Assembly: GCA_030035585.1 (NCBI GenBank)
Contig: CM057461.1
Location: 3,856,501 to 3,920,500, forward strand
DNA: 64,000 nucleotides
Source: Dugong dugon
Taxonomy: Eukaryota; Chordata; Mammalia; Sirenia; Dugongidae
Reading direction: 5' to 3'
Shown: in pieces, positions 1-9,796 of the stretch
How the letters are laid out: every line of letters begins with the position of its first letter
Numbering within the stretch: position 1 is the first letter of the stretch
The notes under the pieces: generated by a model
The model's input: the letters and a program-made list of their open reading frames with translations, nothing else
Told to the model about the DNA's origin: nothing
Databases searched by the model: none
Translations under genes and position numbers: made by a program

Positions 1-351
1 GTACTGGCGACGTCCCTTAGGGTGGCAGTAGCTGGACTCCAAGCTGGACTCCAAGCTCCTCAAGGATATGGGCCACGTCACGTTCCCAGACGTGACTCAT
101 TGGCAGCACTCACTCAGACTTGGTGGACTTGACTTGAAGCTGAGCAAGGACAGAAGAAGGTCTCACAGTCCTGGAAGTGTCCATGGCCTGAGAGAGAGTG
201 TGCGGTAGGCCTCCAGCTGTTGAAGTCTGCGATGTCCGACAGGAAGCAGGTGGGAGGCACTTTAGTTAAAGTTAAGGTCAGCCTTAGCAAAGACGGAGGA
301 GCTATCTGTCCCCACCATGAGCGCCAGAACTGCCTGCCTCCCAAACCTCTG
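1..351. other. Unique DNA, no feature recognised
   Basis: No repeat family, splice-flanked frame or RNA gene is recognised here. The short open frames lack protein-like composition. The stretch ends where the RTE 3' end begins. Confidence 0.5.
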
Positions 352-697
352 GAAGACTATTGAATATACCATGGACTGCCAGAAGAATGAGCCAATCTTT
401 CTTGTAAGTACAGCCAGGATGCTCCTTAGAAGCAAGGATGGACAGACTTCATCTCATATACTTTGGACATGTTATCAGGAGAGACCAGTCCCTGGAGAAG
501 GACATCACGCTTGGTAAGATAGAGGGTCAGCGAAAAAGAGGAAGACCTTCAAGAAGATGGATTGACACAGTGGCTGCAGCAATGGGCTCAAACATAGCAA
601 TGATTTTGAGGATGGGGCAGGGTCGGGTGGTGTTTCGTTCTGTTGTACGTGGGGTCACTATGAGTCAGAACCTTCTCGACGGCACCTAACGACAACA
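352..697 (+). mobile_element. RTE (BovB-type) LINE, 5'-truncated 3' end
   Basis: The frame at 438-689 encodes the C-terminal tail of the RTE polyprotein (FGHVIRRDQSLEKDI, then GQRKRGRPSRRWIDTVAAAM). This matches the family tail that in ruminant BovB reads roughly GHVMRRxxSLEKTLMLG. The 3' end is the family terminus CGACGGCACCTAACGACAAC. Only about 350 bp remain, so this is a dead 5'-truncated copy with a frameshift near its 5' edge. Confidence 0.9.
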
Positions 698-807
698 TAT
701 CTCTTGACAGGTTAACTGCACGGTTCTTGAGATCTTCTCACTAAATGCTCAGACCTCCGGCCATCAGGCCTCTGGCAGTTCTGCTAATAAGCTATAACTG
801 CAGCCTA

Positions 808-935
808 TCTGAATCTCCATTCTTCATCTGTGAAATGGGGCTATGGAATGGATGCCACTGGGTTGCAACATGACTGAAAATAATGTGTGCATACCTGCTG
901 CGGTATCTGGCACCCAGCAGACGCTCCACACTGCT
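808..935 (+). mobile_element. MIR fragment
   Basis: The segment holds the MIR core (CTTCATCTGTGAAATGGGG) followed by degraded 3' sequence ending GGCACCCAGCAGACGCTC, which matches the MIR 3' end. It is an ancient mammalian tRNA-derived SINE. Confidence 0.75.
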
Positions 936-1280
936 GCTCTGACTGTCTTCCATCCCTTTGGTGAGAGCCGGTCTTGTCTGCCATTTCTGGATACAAATGG
1001 GGCCTCCCAGGAAGACGTCCCCTCCCTGTGCTAGATTGATGGCTTCAGTTCCGGTGGTCCACGGAGACACATGTACTGATCAGGGCAAGGACCTCAGGTA
1101 CTGTACATCACCAGCCCCTTCCCCAGAAGAGACCCTCACTCTGACTGGGAAAGTTTAACCCCCATCCGTGCACTCATTGGTCCAAAAAATACTGACTGAG
1201 CACCTGCGGTATAAAAGGCACAGCAATCTGATGAGAGTAAGGAGGTGCACGCCAACATTACGTCCACAGTCTAGGTTCTT
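936..1280. other. Unique DNA with a weak MIR/L2-like fragment
   Basis: Around 1168-1225 the bases ACTGACTGAGCACCTGCGGT resemble the L2/MIR motif for 'tgagcacctactatgtgcc'. Nothing else is recognised. Confidence 0.35.
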
Positions 1281-1665
1281 TGTTGGCATTAGATGCCGTT
1301 GAATCAGCTCTGACTCATGGCAACCTCACGTACAACAGACCAAAGTGTTTCCCAGTCCTCTACCATCTTCATGATGGTTGATGTATGTTTGAGTCCTTTG
1401 TTGTGGAGAATTTCTCTCATTTTCGCTGATCCTCTGCTTTACCCAACATGATGTTCCTTTTCCTTTCCTGATGGACGTGTCCAAAGTCAGGGAGTTGAAG
1501 TCTGATGGTTGTATTACTTCTAAGACTGACTCGTTCCTTCTTCTGATAGTCCACAGTACAGTCACCAGCATCATAGTTTGAACACATCGATTCTTCTTCT
1601 GCCTTCCTTTTTTGCTATCAAGTTTTGGGATGCATATGAGACTATCGAAAAGAACAAGGCATGAA
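1281..1665 (-). mobile_element. RTE (BovB-type) 3' end, diverged copy
   Basis: Read on the minus strand this is the RTE C-terminal coding tail and 3' end. On the plus strand it opens with the inverse of the family terminus (TTGGCATTAGATGCCGTTGA) and runs through 'acatgatgttcc' and 'ttcttctgatagtccacagta'. It is clearly more diverged than its neighbour at 1666-1960 and abuts it in the same orientation. Confidence 0.85.
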
Positions 1666-1960
1666 TTGTTGTTGTTGTTGTTAGGTGCCGTAGAGTCAGT
1701 TCCAACTCATGGAGACACCATGTACAACAGAACAAAACACTGCCCGGTCCTGCGCCATCCTCATAATCATTGCTATGTTTGAGCCCATTGTTGCAGCCAC
1801 TGTGTCAATCCATCTGGTTGACAGCCTTTCTCTTTTTCACTGACCCTCTACTTTACCAGGCATGATGTCCTTCTCCAGGGACTGATCCCTCCTGATAACA
1901 CGTCCAAATTATGTAAGATGAAGATTAGACATACCTTAGTCATCAAAGTGACCAAGGTTA
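1666..1960 (-). mobile_element. RTE (BovB-type) 3' end, internally deleted
   Basis: It starts with a (TTG)n tail plus TTAGGTGCCGTAGAGTCAG and continues through the conserved TGATGTCCTTCTCCAGGGAC block. After about position 1925 it jumps to 'accttagtcatcaaagtgacc', a more 5' part of the family, so roughly 200 bp between are missing. Confidence 0.88.
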
Positions 1961-1966
1961 TTTACC

Positions 1967-2011
1967 AAAACCAAACCAAACCCATCACCGTCGAGTCAAT
2001 TCTGACTGAGT
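1967..2011 (-). mobile_element. AfroSINE 3'-tail fragment
   Basis: The run AAACCAAACCCATCACCGTC is the inverse of the AfroSINE tail. Only about 45 bp remain. Confidence 0.7.
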
Positions 2012-2065
2012 CTAAAAAAGCACTCTAGGAGTAGAGTTGGGATTGCCCCTTCATCCAAGCCAGCT

Positions 2066-2215
2066 GGTCTCAATTTTCCTTGTGTGTTAATGGAAGAGTC
2101 TCAGGCTCCAGCCCCAATGTTCCCGAGGCAGAAGTCTGCAGTGGGGCCCAGGACATGCTGCATCTTCATAGCATCTCAGCTGCTTCTGACTAGGTTGGTC
2201 TGAGGACTACACAGG
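2066..2215 (+). mobile_element. MER5A-like hAT fragment
   Basis: A degraded match to the MER5A non-autonomous hAT: 'gtggggcccaggacatgctgcat' followed by 'ggttggtctgaggactaca', the 3' part of the element. Divergence is high. Confidence 0.5.
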
Positions 2216-2479
2216 CCTGTGCGCTCCTTAAGACCTGACCCACATCCCAGTCAACTCTGTTGCCACTCGGAGCACAGGGCGTTTTAGGGAGTCAGCGCTC
2301 ATGTTTGACCTGTGAGGGGGAGAGAAGGTGTCATGAAGAAGGCCGACTGTGAGCTGGGGCTAGAGAGTGGACTGAGATATGGATCAGGAGCAAGTTTGCC
2401 TTTGGAGTCATGAGAGCTAAATCCCTGCTGGGAAGAGTGGGTGAGGACTCAGACAAGCCATCCTTCCAGAGGAGGCCAG
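2216..2479. other. Unique DNA
   Basis: No repeat or coding signal is recognised. Confidence 0.4.
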
Positions 2480-2676
2480 GGATTCCCTGAGTAGTGAAAA
2501 AGGAAGCGCACTGGCCTGCTAACCAAAAGGTTGGAGGTTCAAGTCTCCCCAGAGGAGCCTTGGAAGAAAGGCCTGGAGATCTGAAAAATCAGTCAGTGAC
2601 AACCCTACAGAGCACGGCTCTACTCTGACACACTTGGGGTCACCATGAGTCAAAACCAACTCAGTGGCAACTGGAA
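2480..2676 (+). mobile_element. AfroSINE, 'gtccctgggtggtgc' subtype
   Basis: The tRNA-like head keeps a B-box-like GGTTGGAGGTTCAAGTC. The body has the subtype marks GCCTTGGAAGAAAGGCCTGG and 'ctctactctgacacacttggggtcaccatgagtc'. The head is degraded relative to other copies in the window. Confidence 0.85.
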
Positions 2677-2929
2677 AATAAAAAAATTTCCTAGAGAGGA
2701 GGCCAGGGTTATAATGATCTCATTACCAGATAGGAACTTCCCAACAATAAACCCCTTGGCCCATCAGGAAAAGCTCTGCAGCCAGCCGTTGTTATTATTA
2801 TACATTAAATATTAAACCAGGTTCCCTCTTGGGTAATCATTTGTGGCCATTATCCTGCTCTGCCAACCACCAGATTGCAGAAACCCTCAAGCACACAAGA
2901 AACACGGGTCTGGGAGACAATTCCTCAAG

Positions 2930-3161
2930 TTCAATTCAAGGACAATGCAGCTCACCAAACTCCAAATGAAGTTGGAGCCCACCAAGTGCAATGAGTTTGA
3001 GGGAGTTTGGGGCTAATCAAGGAAAAAGATGTGACCACAAGGCAGGACTGTTGCAAGAAAGCTATTTATTGGGGCCAACGCATTGCCAGCCACATGCAGG
3101 GGACAGTTCTTCTCAGAAAGAGGTCTTCCAGAGGCAAGAGGGAGCCTGCAGAAGGGGAAGA
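2930..3161 (-). mobile_element. Unclassified dispersed repeat, possibly LTR-derived
   Basis: The segment 2996-3161 is shared, at roughly three quarters identity by eye, with 5838-6012. Read on the minus strand it carries GGCCCCAATAAATAGCTTTC, a polyadenylation-signal arrangement typical of an LTR R/U5 boundary. I do not recognise the family, and the left limit is uncertain. Confidence 0.5.
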
Positions 3162-3541
3162 AAACCAAACCAAACCCGTTGCCTTTGAGCAGATTCCAAC
3201 TTGCAGCAACCCTGTAGGACAGGGGGAGCCCTGGTGGCACAGTGGTTAAGAGCTCAGCTGCTAACCAAAAGGTCGGCAGTTCCAGTCCACCAGCTGCTCC
3301 TTGGAAACCCTATGGGGCAGTTCTACTCTGTCCTATAGGGTTGCTATGAGTTGGAATTGACTCAGCGACAACGGGTTTGGTTTTTGGTATAAGACAGAGT
3401 AGAATGCCCCATACTGATTCCAAGGCTGCCATCTGTACAGGAGCTGATTGCTGTATCTTTCTTCTGAAGAGCAGCCAGTGCGTTCAAACCACCGACCTTA
3501 CCGTGAGCAACCACCGAGCTCTCAATCACTGCACCACCAGG
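3162..3541 (-). mobile_element. AfroSINE split by another AfroSINE
   Basis: The inverse tail (AAACCAAACCAAACCCGTTG) lies at 3162-3221. The rest (AGAGTAGAATGCCCCATACT through to the head GCACCACCAGGG) resumes at 3393-3541. The gap is filled by a plus-strand AfroSINE. Confidence 0.88.
3222..3392 (+). mobile_element. AfroSINE inserted in a minus-strand AfroSINE
   Basis: A complete short-type copy from GGGGAGCCCTGGTGGCACAG to the tail GGGTTTGGTTTTTGG. It is flanked by near-identical TAGGACAG and TAAGACAG, a probable target-site duplication inside the host SINE. Confidence 0.92.
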
Positions 3542-3698
3542 GGAGAGACCATGAAAAGCCTGGGGAAGAGGAGAAGGCAGGAGAGAAAGCTTCCCTACGT
3601 CTACCTGAAGTCCTCCTTAAACGAGGTGGGGGTCTCTGGGTCAGAGAGCTCCGGGCTCCTTATCAGCAGCTTTGCAGGGTAGTAAATCAGGCAGACTC
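3542..3698. other. Unique DNA
   Basis: No family recognised. A local open frame reads through SINE and unique DNA and has no protein-like features. Confidence 0.35.
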
Positions 3699-4066
3699 TG
3701 TTGTTAATTGCCATCAAGTCAACTCCTCTGACTCATAGCAACCTTTTGTATAACAGAGCATTAGCAGCCTCTTAGCGGCTTAAAATCTGCTTATTTGGGC
3801 TTTTTAAAAAACAACAGGATGGGTTAATTGTGATAGGACCATTGTGATCCACAGGATTTTCACTGGCTGATTTTTGGAAGTATATCACCAGGCCTTTCTT
3901 CCTAGTCTCTTTTAGTCTGAAAGCACCACTGAAACCTGCTCAGCACCATAACAACACGCAAGCTTCCACTGACGGATGGGTGGTGGCTGCACGGGAAGTG
4001 CTTCGGCCGGGAATTGAACTGGGTCTCCCACATGGAAGGCGATAATTCTACCACTGAAACGCCGCT
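3699..4066 (-). mobile_element. tRNA-Gly-headed SINE with RTE tail
   Basis: Read on the minus strand the head is tRNA-Gly-like (CAGTGGTAGAATTATCGCC, then GGAGACCCAGTTCAATTCCC). The body is the shared block around 'aaacctgctcagcaccataacaacac' on the plus strand. The 3' end is RTE-like (TGTTGTTAATTGCCATCAAG on the plus strand). The part near 3760-3838 is rearranged. Confidence 0.82.
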
Positions 4067-4509
4067 GATTAGAGCATCTTTGTTAGTGATATTTAAAACA
4101 AATGTCGCAGGTTTTATTTATATTTTTCCATGCAATATTTTTTAACTGCAAAATATAGAAGATGATAAGAAAATAAAAATTTCCCACGTAGAACAATCTC
4201 TCTGAAGATGTTATTGTTTGCATGAGTATAAGTAATCATCATGGAAAATAATTACAAACACCCAAAGGAGTGAACTTTTTCATAGACACATAATTAGCTG
4301 CAATCACACACATGTACACAGATGGGCCCAGATAAGGTCTGGTTCTTTCCCCTTCTAGACAATGCCCTGTGTGTGTGCCTGTGTTTACCCACAGGAAGCC
4401 TCAATATACTAAAAAAGTAAGTATGGATTCAGCCAGCACACTTGTATATAACTGGATGACATCCCCTAATTTCTCCGAACAACCTTCCACTTCAGCACAG
4501 GTAGAACCC
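4067..4509. other. AT-rich DNA, no family recognised
   Basis: No coding or repeat signature identified. It could be very old L1 sequence continuous with the next entry. Confidence 0.35.
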
Positions 4510-4860
4510 CAGCATCATTTTTAACAGCTATATCATTTTCAATTGTTTTACTGTATCCCAATTTGTTTTACTGTTTTTTTGACATTTTGCTTATTTCCAT
4601 TTTTTCACTATTCTAAACAATGCTTTACTTAATAACCTTGCACATACATCTTTGCACATTTATCCAGTTACCTTCTTAGGATACATTCACAAAAGTCAGA
4701 TTGCTGGACTAAGGGTTTGTGTTTCTGGGGTTTTGACGTCTTTTTTGGTTCATGGTGTTACGTTACCTCCCAAGAAAGCTATACATATTTATATTCTCAC
4801 TAGCAAATGCTATTACCATTGGGGTGAATTTTCAAACAAATTTTTGTTTTTTTCATGTTT
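4510..4860 (-). mobile_element. Old L1 (L1M-type) 3' region
   Basis: On the plus strand this resembles the inverse of old L1 3' regions: 'attctaaacaatgctttacttaataacc', 'ggatacattcacaaaagtcagattgctgg'. This is the same block seen in sense at 36290-36850. Confidence 0.6.
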
Positions 4861-5031
4861 AAAGTATTGAAGTAAGAAATACAAAAATAAGATAACACGT
4901 TATGGTAGCAGGATACAAAATTATCATACAATAGCCAACAGCCTCCATAGATACACACTAGTCATTTATCTTTAATCTTTTATGACTATTTTAACTTATT
5001 TCCTCAAAATAATTTGTTTTTGTTGTTAGCT

Positions 5032-5198
5032 GCAGAAACCCTGGTGGCACAGTGGTTAAGAGTTTGGCTGCTAACCAGAAGGTCAGCAGTTTGAATCCGC
5101 CAGGCACTCCCTGGAAACCCTATGGGGTAGTTCTACTCTGTCCTAGAGGGTTGCTATGAGTCGGAATCGACCCAGTGGCAACGGGTTTGGTTTTGGTT
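5032..5198 (+). mobile_element. AfroSINE, short type
   Basis: Head CCCTGGTGGCACAGTGGTTA, B-box-like GGTCAGCAGTTTGAATCC, body ACCCTATGGGGTAGTTCTAC, tail GGGTTTGGTTTTGGTTTG. Full length for the short subtype. Confidence 0.93.
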
Positions 5199-5440
5199 TG
5201 TTAGCTGCCGTCAGATTGACTCTGACTCGCGGTGACCTTACGTGCAACAGAACGCAACATTGCCTTGTCTTGCATCACCTCACCGTCAGCGGCACATTCA
5301 AGCCCATCATTGCAGCTACTGTGCCAATCCGTCTCCCTGAGGGTCTCCCTCACTGTCCCTGACCCTCTCCTTCACCAAACGTGATGTCCACCTCCAGCGA
5401 TTGGTCTTTCCCAGTGATGGGTCCCAGGCATGTGAGTTGG
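5199..5440 (-). mobile_element. RTE (BovB-type) 3' end
   Basis: The inverse terminus TTAGCTGCCGTCAGATTGAC is followed by the inverse C-terminal coding tail ('gtgatgtccacctccagcgattgg'). It directly abuts the preceding AfroSINE. Confidence 0.8.
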
Positions 5441-5560
5441 ACAGGATTCCAGTGTGATCCATAGGCATTTCATTGGCTAATTTTTGGAAGCAGATCACCA
5501 GAACTTTCTTCCCGGTCTGTCTTAATGTGGACGCTAGGCTGAAACCTGTCCAGCATGGCT
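5441..5560 (-). mobile_element. Body of tRNA-Gly-type SINE or RTE 5' region
   Basis: The text 'gtgatccataggcatttcattggctaatttttggaagcagatcaccag' followed by 'gctgaaacctgtccagcat' is the inverse of the body shared by Gly-headed SINEs and the RTE-derived element at 44795. The tRNA head is missing. Confidence 0.65.
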
Positions 5561-5730
5561 GGCCCTGCTGGTGTTTGGAATACCCTCTGGGGTGGCTGTC
5601 AGCCTCCTGCGTCAGCATGGAGGCAGCAGCGGCTCCCCGAGCGGGTCCCCACAGATTTCCGCAGTTTCTTCAGCTCCATCACCCCTCTGACTTCCGCTAC
5701 TCTCCATTCTGTCAACAGACTGTACGCGCC

Positions 5731-6330
5731 TGTCTTCATTTCTCAGTGCTGCTAAACAAAAATACCACAAGTAGATGGTTTGAACAAACGGAAATTTCTT
5801 TTCTCCCAGTTTAGGAGGTGAATTTATTTTCTTACCATTTGAGGGATTTGGGGGCTGAGCAAACAAAAGGAGATGCTCATGAGACGCCAGCCTTACATAA
5901 AAAGCTATTTCTTGGGGCTGATGCATTGTCAACCACATGCAGGAGACTGTCCCCCTCAGGAAGAGGACTGCCATAGGCAAGAGGCGGCACAGGGAGCCAG
6001 CAGAAGAGGAAGACACCTGACTTCAGGGCGCCAGCTCTAGGGGAAGGCTCTCTCTGTGGCTCGGGGGGAGGGTCTTGGTCTGTTTTCAGCGGCTCTTCCT
6101 CAGCTCCTTGGCTATCTCCATGTGTCGTCTCTCCTCCCCTCCAGTCACGCTCTGTACCTAAGCTGCTCCTTTCATAGCTCAGAAGTGAGTGGCATTGGCA
6201 CACCCTGCACTGATACAGCCTCACTAACGTAACAAAGAAATCCCTATTCCCGGATGGAATTACATCCACAGTATAAGGGTTAGAAATCACTGCACGTATT
6301 TTTTGAGGGAGCATAATTCAATCCACAACA
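5731..6330 (-). mobile_element. Solo MaLR-like LTR with internal insertion
   Basis: The plus strand runs from TGTCTTCATTTCTCAGTGCT to 'cataattcaatccacaaca', the inverse of an MLT1-like LTR. Termini are TG and CA, flanked by GCGCC and GCTCC, a 5-bp target duplication with one change. Segment 5838-6012 is extra sequence absent from the sister LTRs, matches 2996-3161, and is preceded by a duplicated 'aatttattttc' motif. Confidence 0.75.
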
Positions 6331-7256
6331 GCTCCTAATCCCCTCTCTGCTTGAAACATCTTGGCTGGGTTCTGACTGGCACATGGCTAACGGGGAGGAC
6401 TGACTTGAGAGCAAGGGACAGTCCCCAAGCTTCCCTACTCTCAGAATACCTTATGACAGAGGCTGCTCTCCACTAAGGGAGGATGCTTGCATCTGGCCTG
6501 TGTTCGGGTAAATTCCACAGCAATTCCTATTCCATCAAAACAGATCCAGGCTGCAGATGCCCTAGCCGGGTGCAGAGCTGGGTGCTAGTCACTGCCGTCA
6601 GTTTCCTCGCCCTCTAACCGCGTAACAAAAGCAAACAGAACCAAGATGCTCTCAGAAGCTGCAAAAGACAATTTTCAGAAAACAGTCTCACCTTCTCTCA
6701 CACCTTTGTTGACAGCCTTCCACACTGCGTGTGAGCAGAATCTGTTGATCTGTGAAGCCAATACACTTAGCCTCACCTGTACCCAGCTTTGCTTTTCCTT
6801 TTCAAGCCTGCCCCCCCCCCCCGCCGCCCCCCGCCCCCCCCCCCCCCCACACACATTTCTTTTCTTTCTTTCTTCTTTTCTTTTGCCGGAGGTAGTGCAA
6901 GGAAGCAGAAAATATTTAAGCTGCTGCTACACCCGTTCATGTTTTTAATTTGACAAGAAAACGTGTGCAATTGCATGGAACATTTACCTTATTTCTGCAA
7001 AAGTTTGCTTTCTTCTATGAATAACAAACAGGCTCTGAAGGCAGCAACATCCCCCCCAGGAATGGAGCCCTGCCTAGGCTCGACAGGACCCTAAATGTGC
7101 GGCCACCCTGGCCTGCTTCCTCTTTCTCTGCTTCATCTAAGGTCACTCCCCTGCACCGCCCACCCCCACACGTGGTGAGCACCCTGTGAATTCAGAACCA
7201 GCAACCAGTATATAGCAGATTTTCCTGGAGCTAGATCCTGTGTCCAGAACACACAT
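6331..7256. other. Unique DNA with a poly-C/CT tract
   Basis: No gene or family recognised. The block holds the C-rich tract annotated separately. The reading frame at 6646-6948 is driven by that tract (proline run) and is not credible as coding. Confidence 0.5.
6811..6885. repeat. Poly-C tract followed by CT-rich tract
   Basis: Nearly 40 bases of C broken by three G positions run to about 6848, then ACACACA and a CT-rich stretch. The minus strand therefore carries uninterrupted G-runs. Length is likely unstable and error-prone in assembly. Confidence 0.9.
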
Positions 7257-7663
7257 TGTCTTAGTTATTAGCACTGCTACAACAGAAATATCACAGGTGG
7301 GTGGTTTTAACAAACAAATTTATTTTCTCACAGTTTAGGAGGCTAGAAGTCCGAAATCAGGGCGCCTACTCTAGGGGAAGGCTTTCTGTCTCTGTCGGCT
7401 CTGGGGAAGGTCTCTGTTCCTTGGTTTCTTGGTGATCGTCATGTGGTGTGGCATCTGTCTTCCCCCATCTCAGCTTCTCTTCTTCCTTGCTTAATCTGCT
7501 CCTTTTATATCTCAAAAGAGATTGACCGAAGACACATTCTACACTAATACTAACTCATTAACATAACAAAGAAAGCCCATCCCAAATGGGATTATAACCA
7601 CAGGTATAGGGGTTAGGATTTACACCACATATTTTGAGGGGACGCGATTCAATCCACAAAACA
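7257..7663 (-). mobile_element. Solo MaLR-like LTR
   Basis: From TGTCTTAGTTATTAGCACTG to 'gcgattcaatccacaaaaca'. It closely parallels the LTRs at 5731, 14223 and 27065 (shared 'tctaggggaaggctttctgtctctgtcggctc', 'tcattaacataacaaagaaagcccat'). No clear target duplication is visible at the right edge. Confidence 0.82.
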
Positions 7664-7821
7664 AATGAATCAGAAGGTATGTCCCAAATGTATGGAGACT
7701 TGGAGCCCTCGTGACTCGAGAAACGATACAAGCACACATTCTGTGGCACACGTCTTCCTTGGTACACGTAAGCCCCGGCCGTCCCCCCAGCCGTTAATCA
7801 CGCCAACAACAACAGCACCAG

Positions 7822-8035
7822 TTTTGATCTAGCACCTGCTTGGGACTGAGCATGATGCAGGTGCATTTTGTAAACCGTCTCTTTCGATCCCCGCGTAGTG
7901 ACGTGGCTACGACCCCCATTTGACAGCGAAGTTAAACTGAGGCAGGAACTATGAGGCAATCCCTAGACCATAGGGCGTCCAGGACCTGAGACAGGATTTG
8001 AACTCATGTCTGCAGAGCTCAGCGTTCATGCACTG
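7822..8035 (-). mobile_element. MIR
   Basis: Inverse MIR: 'cccccatttgacagcgaagttaaactgaggcagg', then GACAGGATTTGAACTCATGT, the inverse of the tRNA-like B box and flank. Diverged but nearly full length. Confidence 0.75.
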
Positions 8036-8299
8036 GGCTGGCAAATGCATGGCAAATGATGTAACATGCAAATTAAATAAGTGCCAAAGCTGTACCCTGA
8101 ATTTCAGAATATTTAAAATTAATTGAACGGATTGTAAAGTCAGCAAGTGGGGTCGAAAATTCAAGTTATTCCGGATTCAATCTGCATCCTGATGAAATGA
8201 TTAATTAAACAAGGCATTCAGCTTGATTTATGTTGGGTTGAACAATGCCCAGAGCCAGTTTCCACCTTCCCCGCTACCCTGACTCTGGAAATTCAGAGC
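8036..8299. other. AT-rich unique DNA
   Basis: Repeat-free. It includes an octamer-like CATGCAAATTAA near 8067 and TTAATTAAAC near 8199. No coding potential. Conserved non-coding status is possible but cannot be judged from one sequence. Confidence 0.35.
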
Positions 8300-8312
8300 T
8301 TTCTACACCATA

Positions 8313-8478
8313 AGGAGCCCTGGTGGTGCAGTGATTAAGAGCTTGGCTGCTAACCAAAAGGTCAGCAGTGTGAATCCACCAGCTGCTCCCTGGAAACCCT
8401 ACGGGGCAGCTCTATTCTGTTCTGTAGGGTCGCTACGAGTCAGAATAAACTCAACAGCAACAGGTTTGGTTTGTTTGG
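8313..8478 (+). mobile_element. AfroSINE, short type, intact target duplication
   Basis: Full-length copy flanked by TTTCTACACCATA (8300-8312) and TTTCTACACCGTA (8479-8491), one mismatch in 13 bp. This fixes both element borders. Confidence 0.95.
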
Positions 8479-8683
8479 TTTCTACACCGTAAATATTAAA
8501 TGGTAGTTCTTCAGTTCCATCTGGAAGCTGTCTTAAATCCTCAGCATGATGATTCCTACTGATAGTAACCAATGAGCAAGAACATTAAGTGGGGGAAATT
8601 TTATTTAGGCTCATGGAGAATGTGACCCAAGCTCTGCAACCAGGCAAAATCTTGAGAAAAGTGTTATTCCCCACTTTTCCTTA

Positions 8684-8878
8684 TTTAGGTGCAATGGTTA
8701 AAGCACTTGGCTGCTAATCGAAAGGTGGTCTCTTCAAATCCACCAGCCACTCCGCAGGAGAAAGATGTCTGCTTCTGTGAAGATTACAGCCTTGGAAACC
8801 CTATGGGGCAGTTTTACCCCGTCCTATAGGGTCACTGTGAGTCGGAATCAACTTGATGGCAATGGGTTTGGTTTTTGG
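8684..8878 (+). mobile_element. AfroSINE, 'aggagaaagatg' subtype
   Basis: The head is slightly 5'-truncated (TTAGGTGCAATGGTTAAAGC). The longer-body subtype is marked by 'ggagaaagatgtctgcttctgtgaagattacagcc'. Tail GGGTTTGGTTTTTGG. Confidence 0.92.
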
Positions 8879-9361
8879 TTAAGGGAAGAACAAGAAGATA
8901 AAATCATTGCAATGTTAAAACCACCATGCTATGACTTATTCCTTCGGTAAAATGTACCTTACACTCTGTGTGATGAAAAATAAGATAATGTAAAATAAGA
9001 TTCAGCTGCTCCCAACATCTGAACTCTCAGGCATCAGATTTACCTAAAGGATGTGACACAGATAGAAGGAATATATCGGAAATGTTACAACTCGGTTTTT
9101 ATCCAGAGTAAAGTAAAATGCCAGCAAGTCTCCAAATTGTACCAACCTGCTCATGTATTAGGCATGCGGGAAATAAACCCTATGACCTATAACCAACCAC
9201 CTGGTACTCGTATCTCATAGTGAAGAAGTGCCCAAAAACAAAGCTGCCCTCTGAGTAGGAGACGTGATCATGTCAAGCTTGGAGGACATCCAGAATGAGA
9301 ACACCCATCTCAGAGAGGATGAAGGTGTTCATATGTCAGATCCCACTGTCTCTGAAGTCAG
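8879..9361. other. Unique DNA
   Basis: No repeat family, RNA gene or coding frame recognised. Confidence 0.4.
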
Positions 9362-9540
9362 TGTACAACAGGGGCTCAGTCGATACTTGGTAAATAAATG
9401 AACAGCCAGGGGAGACCTTGGAAGAATACCAGTTTCGCCATTACCAAGGGTGAGACCTGGGACAGCATCACCACCCTAAGCCTTGGGGGGGTCCTCGTCT
9501 GCAACATGAGGGCAACAGTATAACCTCACGGCTTCACTGA
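9362..9540 (+). mobile_element. MIR-like fragments
   Basis: GGGCTCAGTCGATACTTGGT plus 'aaataaatgaa' resembles a MIR/L2 3' end. GTCCTCGTCTGCAACATGAG plus 'ggcaacagtataacctcac' resembles the MIR core. Two degraded pieces, low identity. Confidence 0.45.
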
Positions 9541-9796
9541 ACTGAAGGATGTATGTGATCCATAACAGGGAAGCTTCTCTGAGCCCCCAGTTGACCCAGC
9601 AAACAACACAGACTGTGTTTCATGGCGTGCAAGTTTTTACTGGGAAATCACTTGATTTCTCCCCTTGTTTTCCTTTGTGGGCTTCAATTAAAAGAGGAAC
9701 ACGTTAGCCCTTAGAGACCCAGTAACTCAGATTTGTTTGAACTCAGTAGGCGTCTGAACACCTCCCACATGCCTGGCGGGATGCATGCAGAGAAAG

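Noticed and set aside
438..689. Host gene for a GHVIRRDQSLEKD-type protein
   Set aside because: This is the RTE LINE C-terminus, found in about eight truncated copies in this window.
6646..6948. Proline-rich 100-codon frame
   Set aside because: The proline run is the translation of the poly-C tract.
8313..8390. tRNA genes in AfroSINE heads (tRNA-Asn-like CTGCTAACCAAAAGGTC)
   Set aside because: Heads lack paired acceptor stems and recur dozens of times with the same non-tRNA body.
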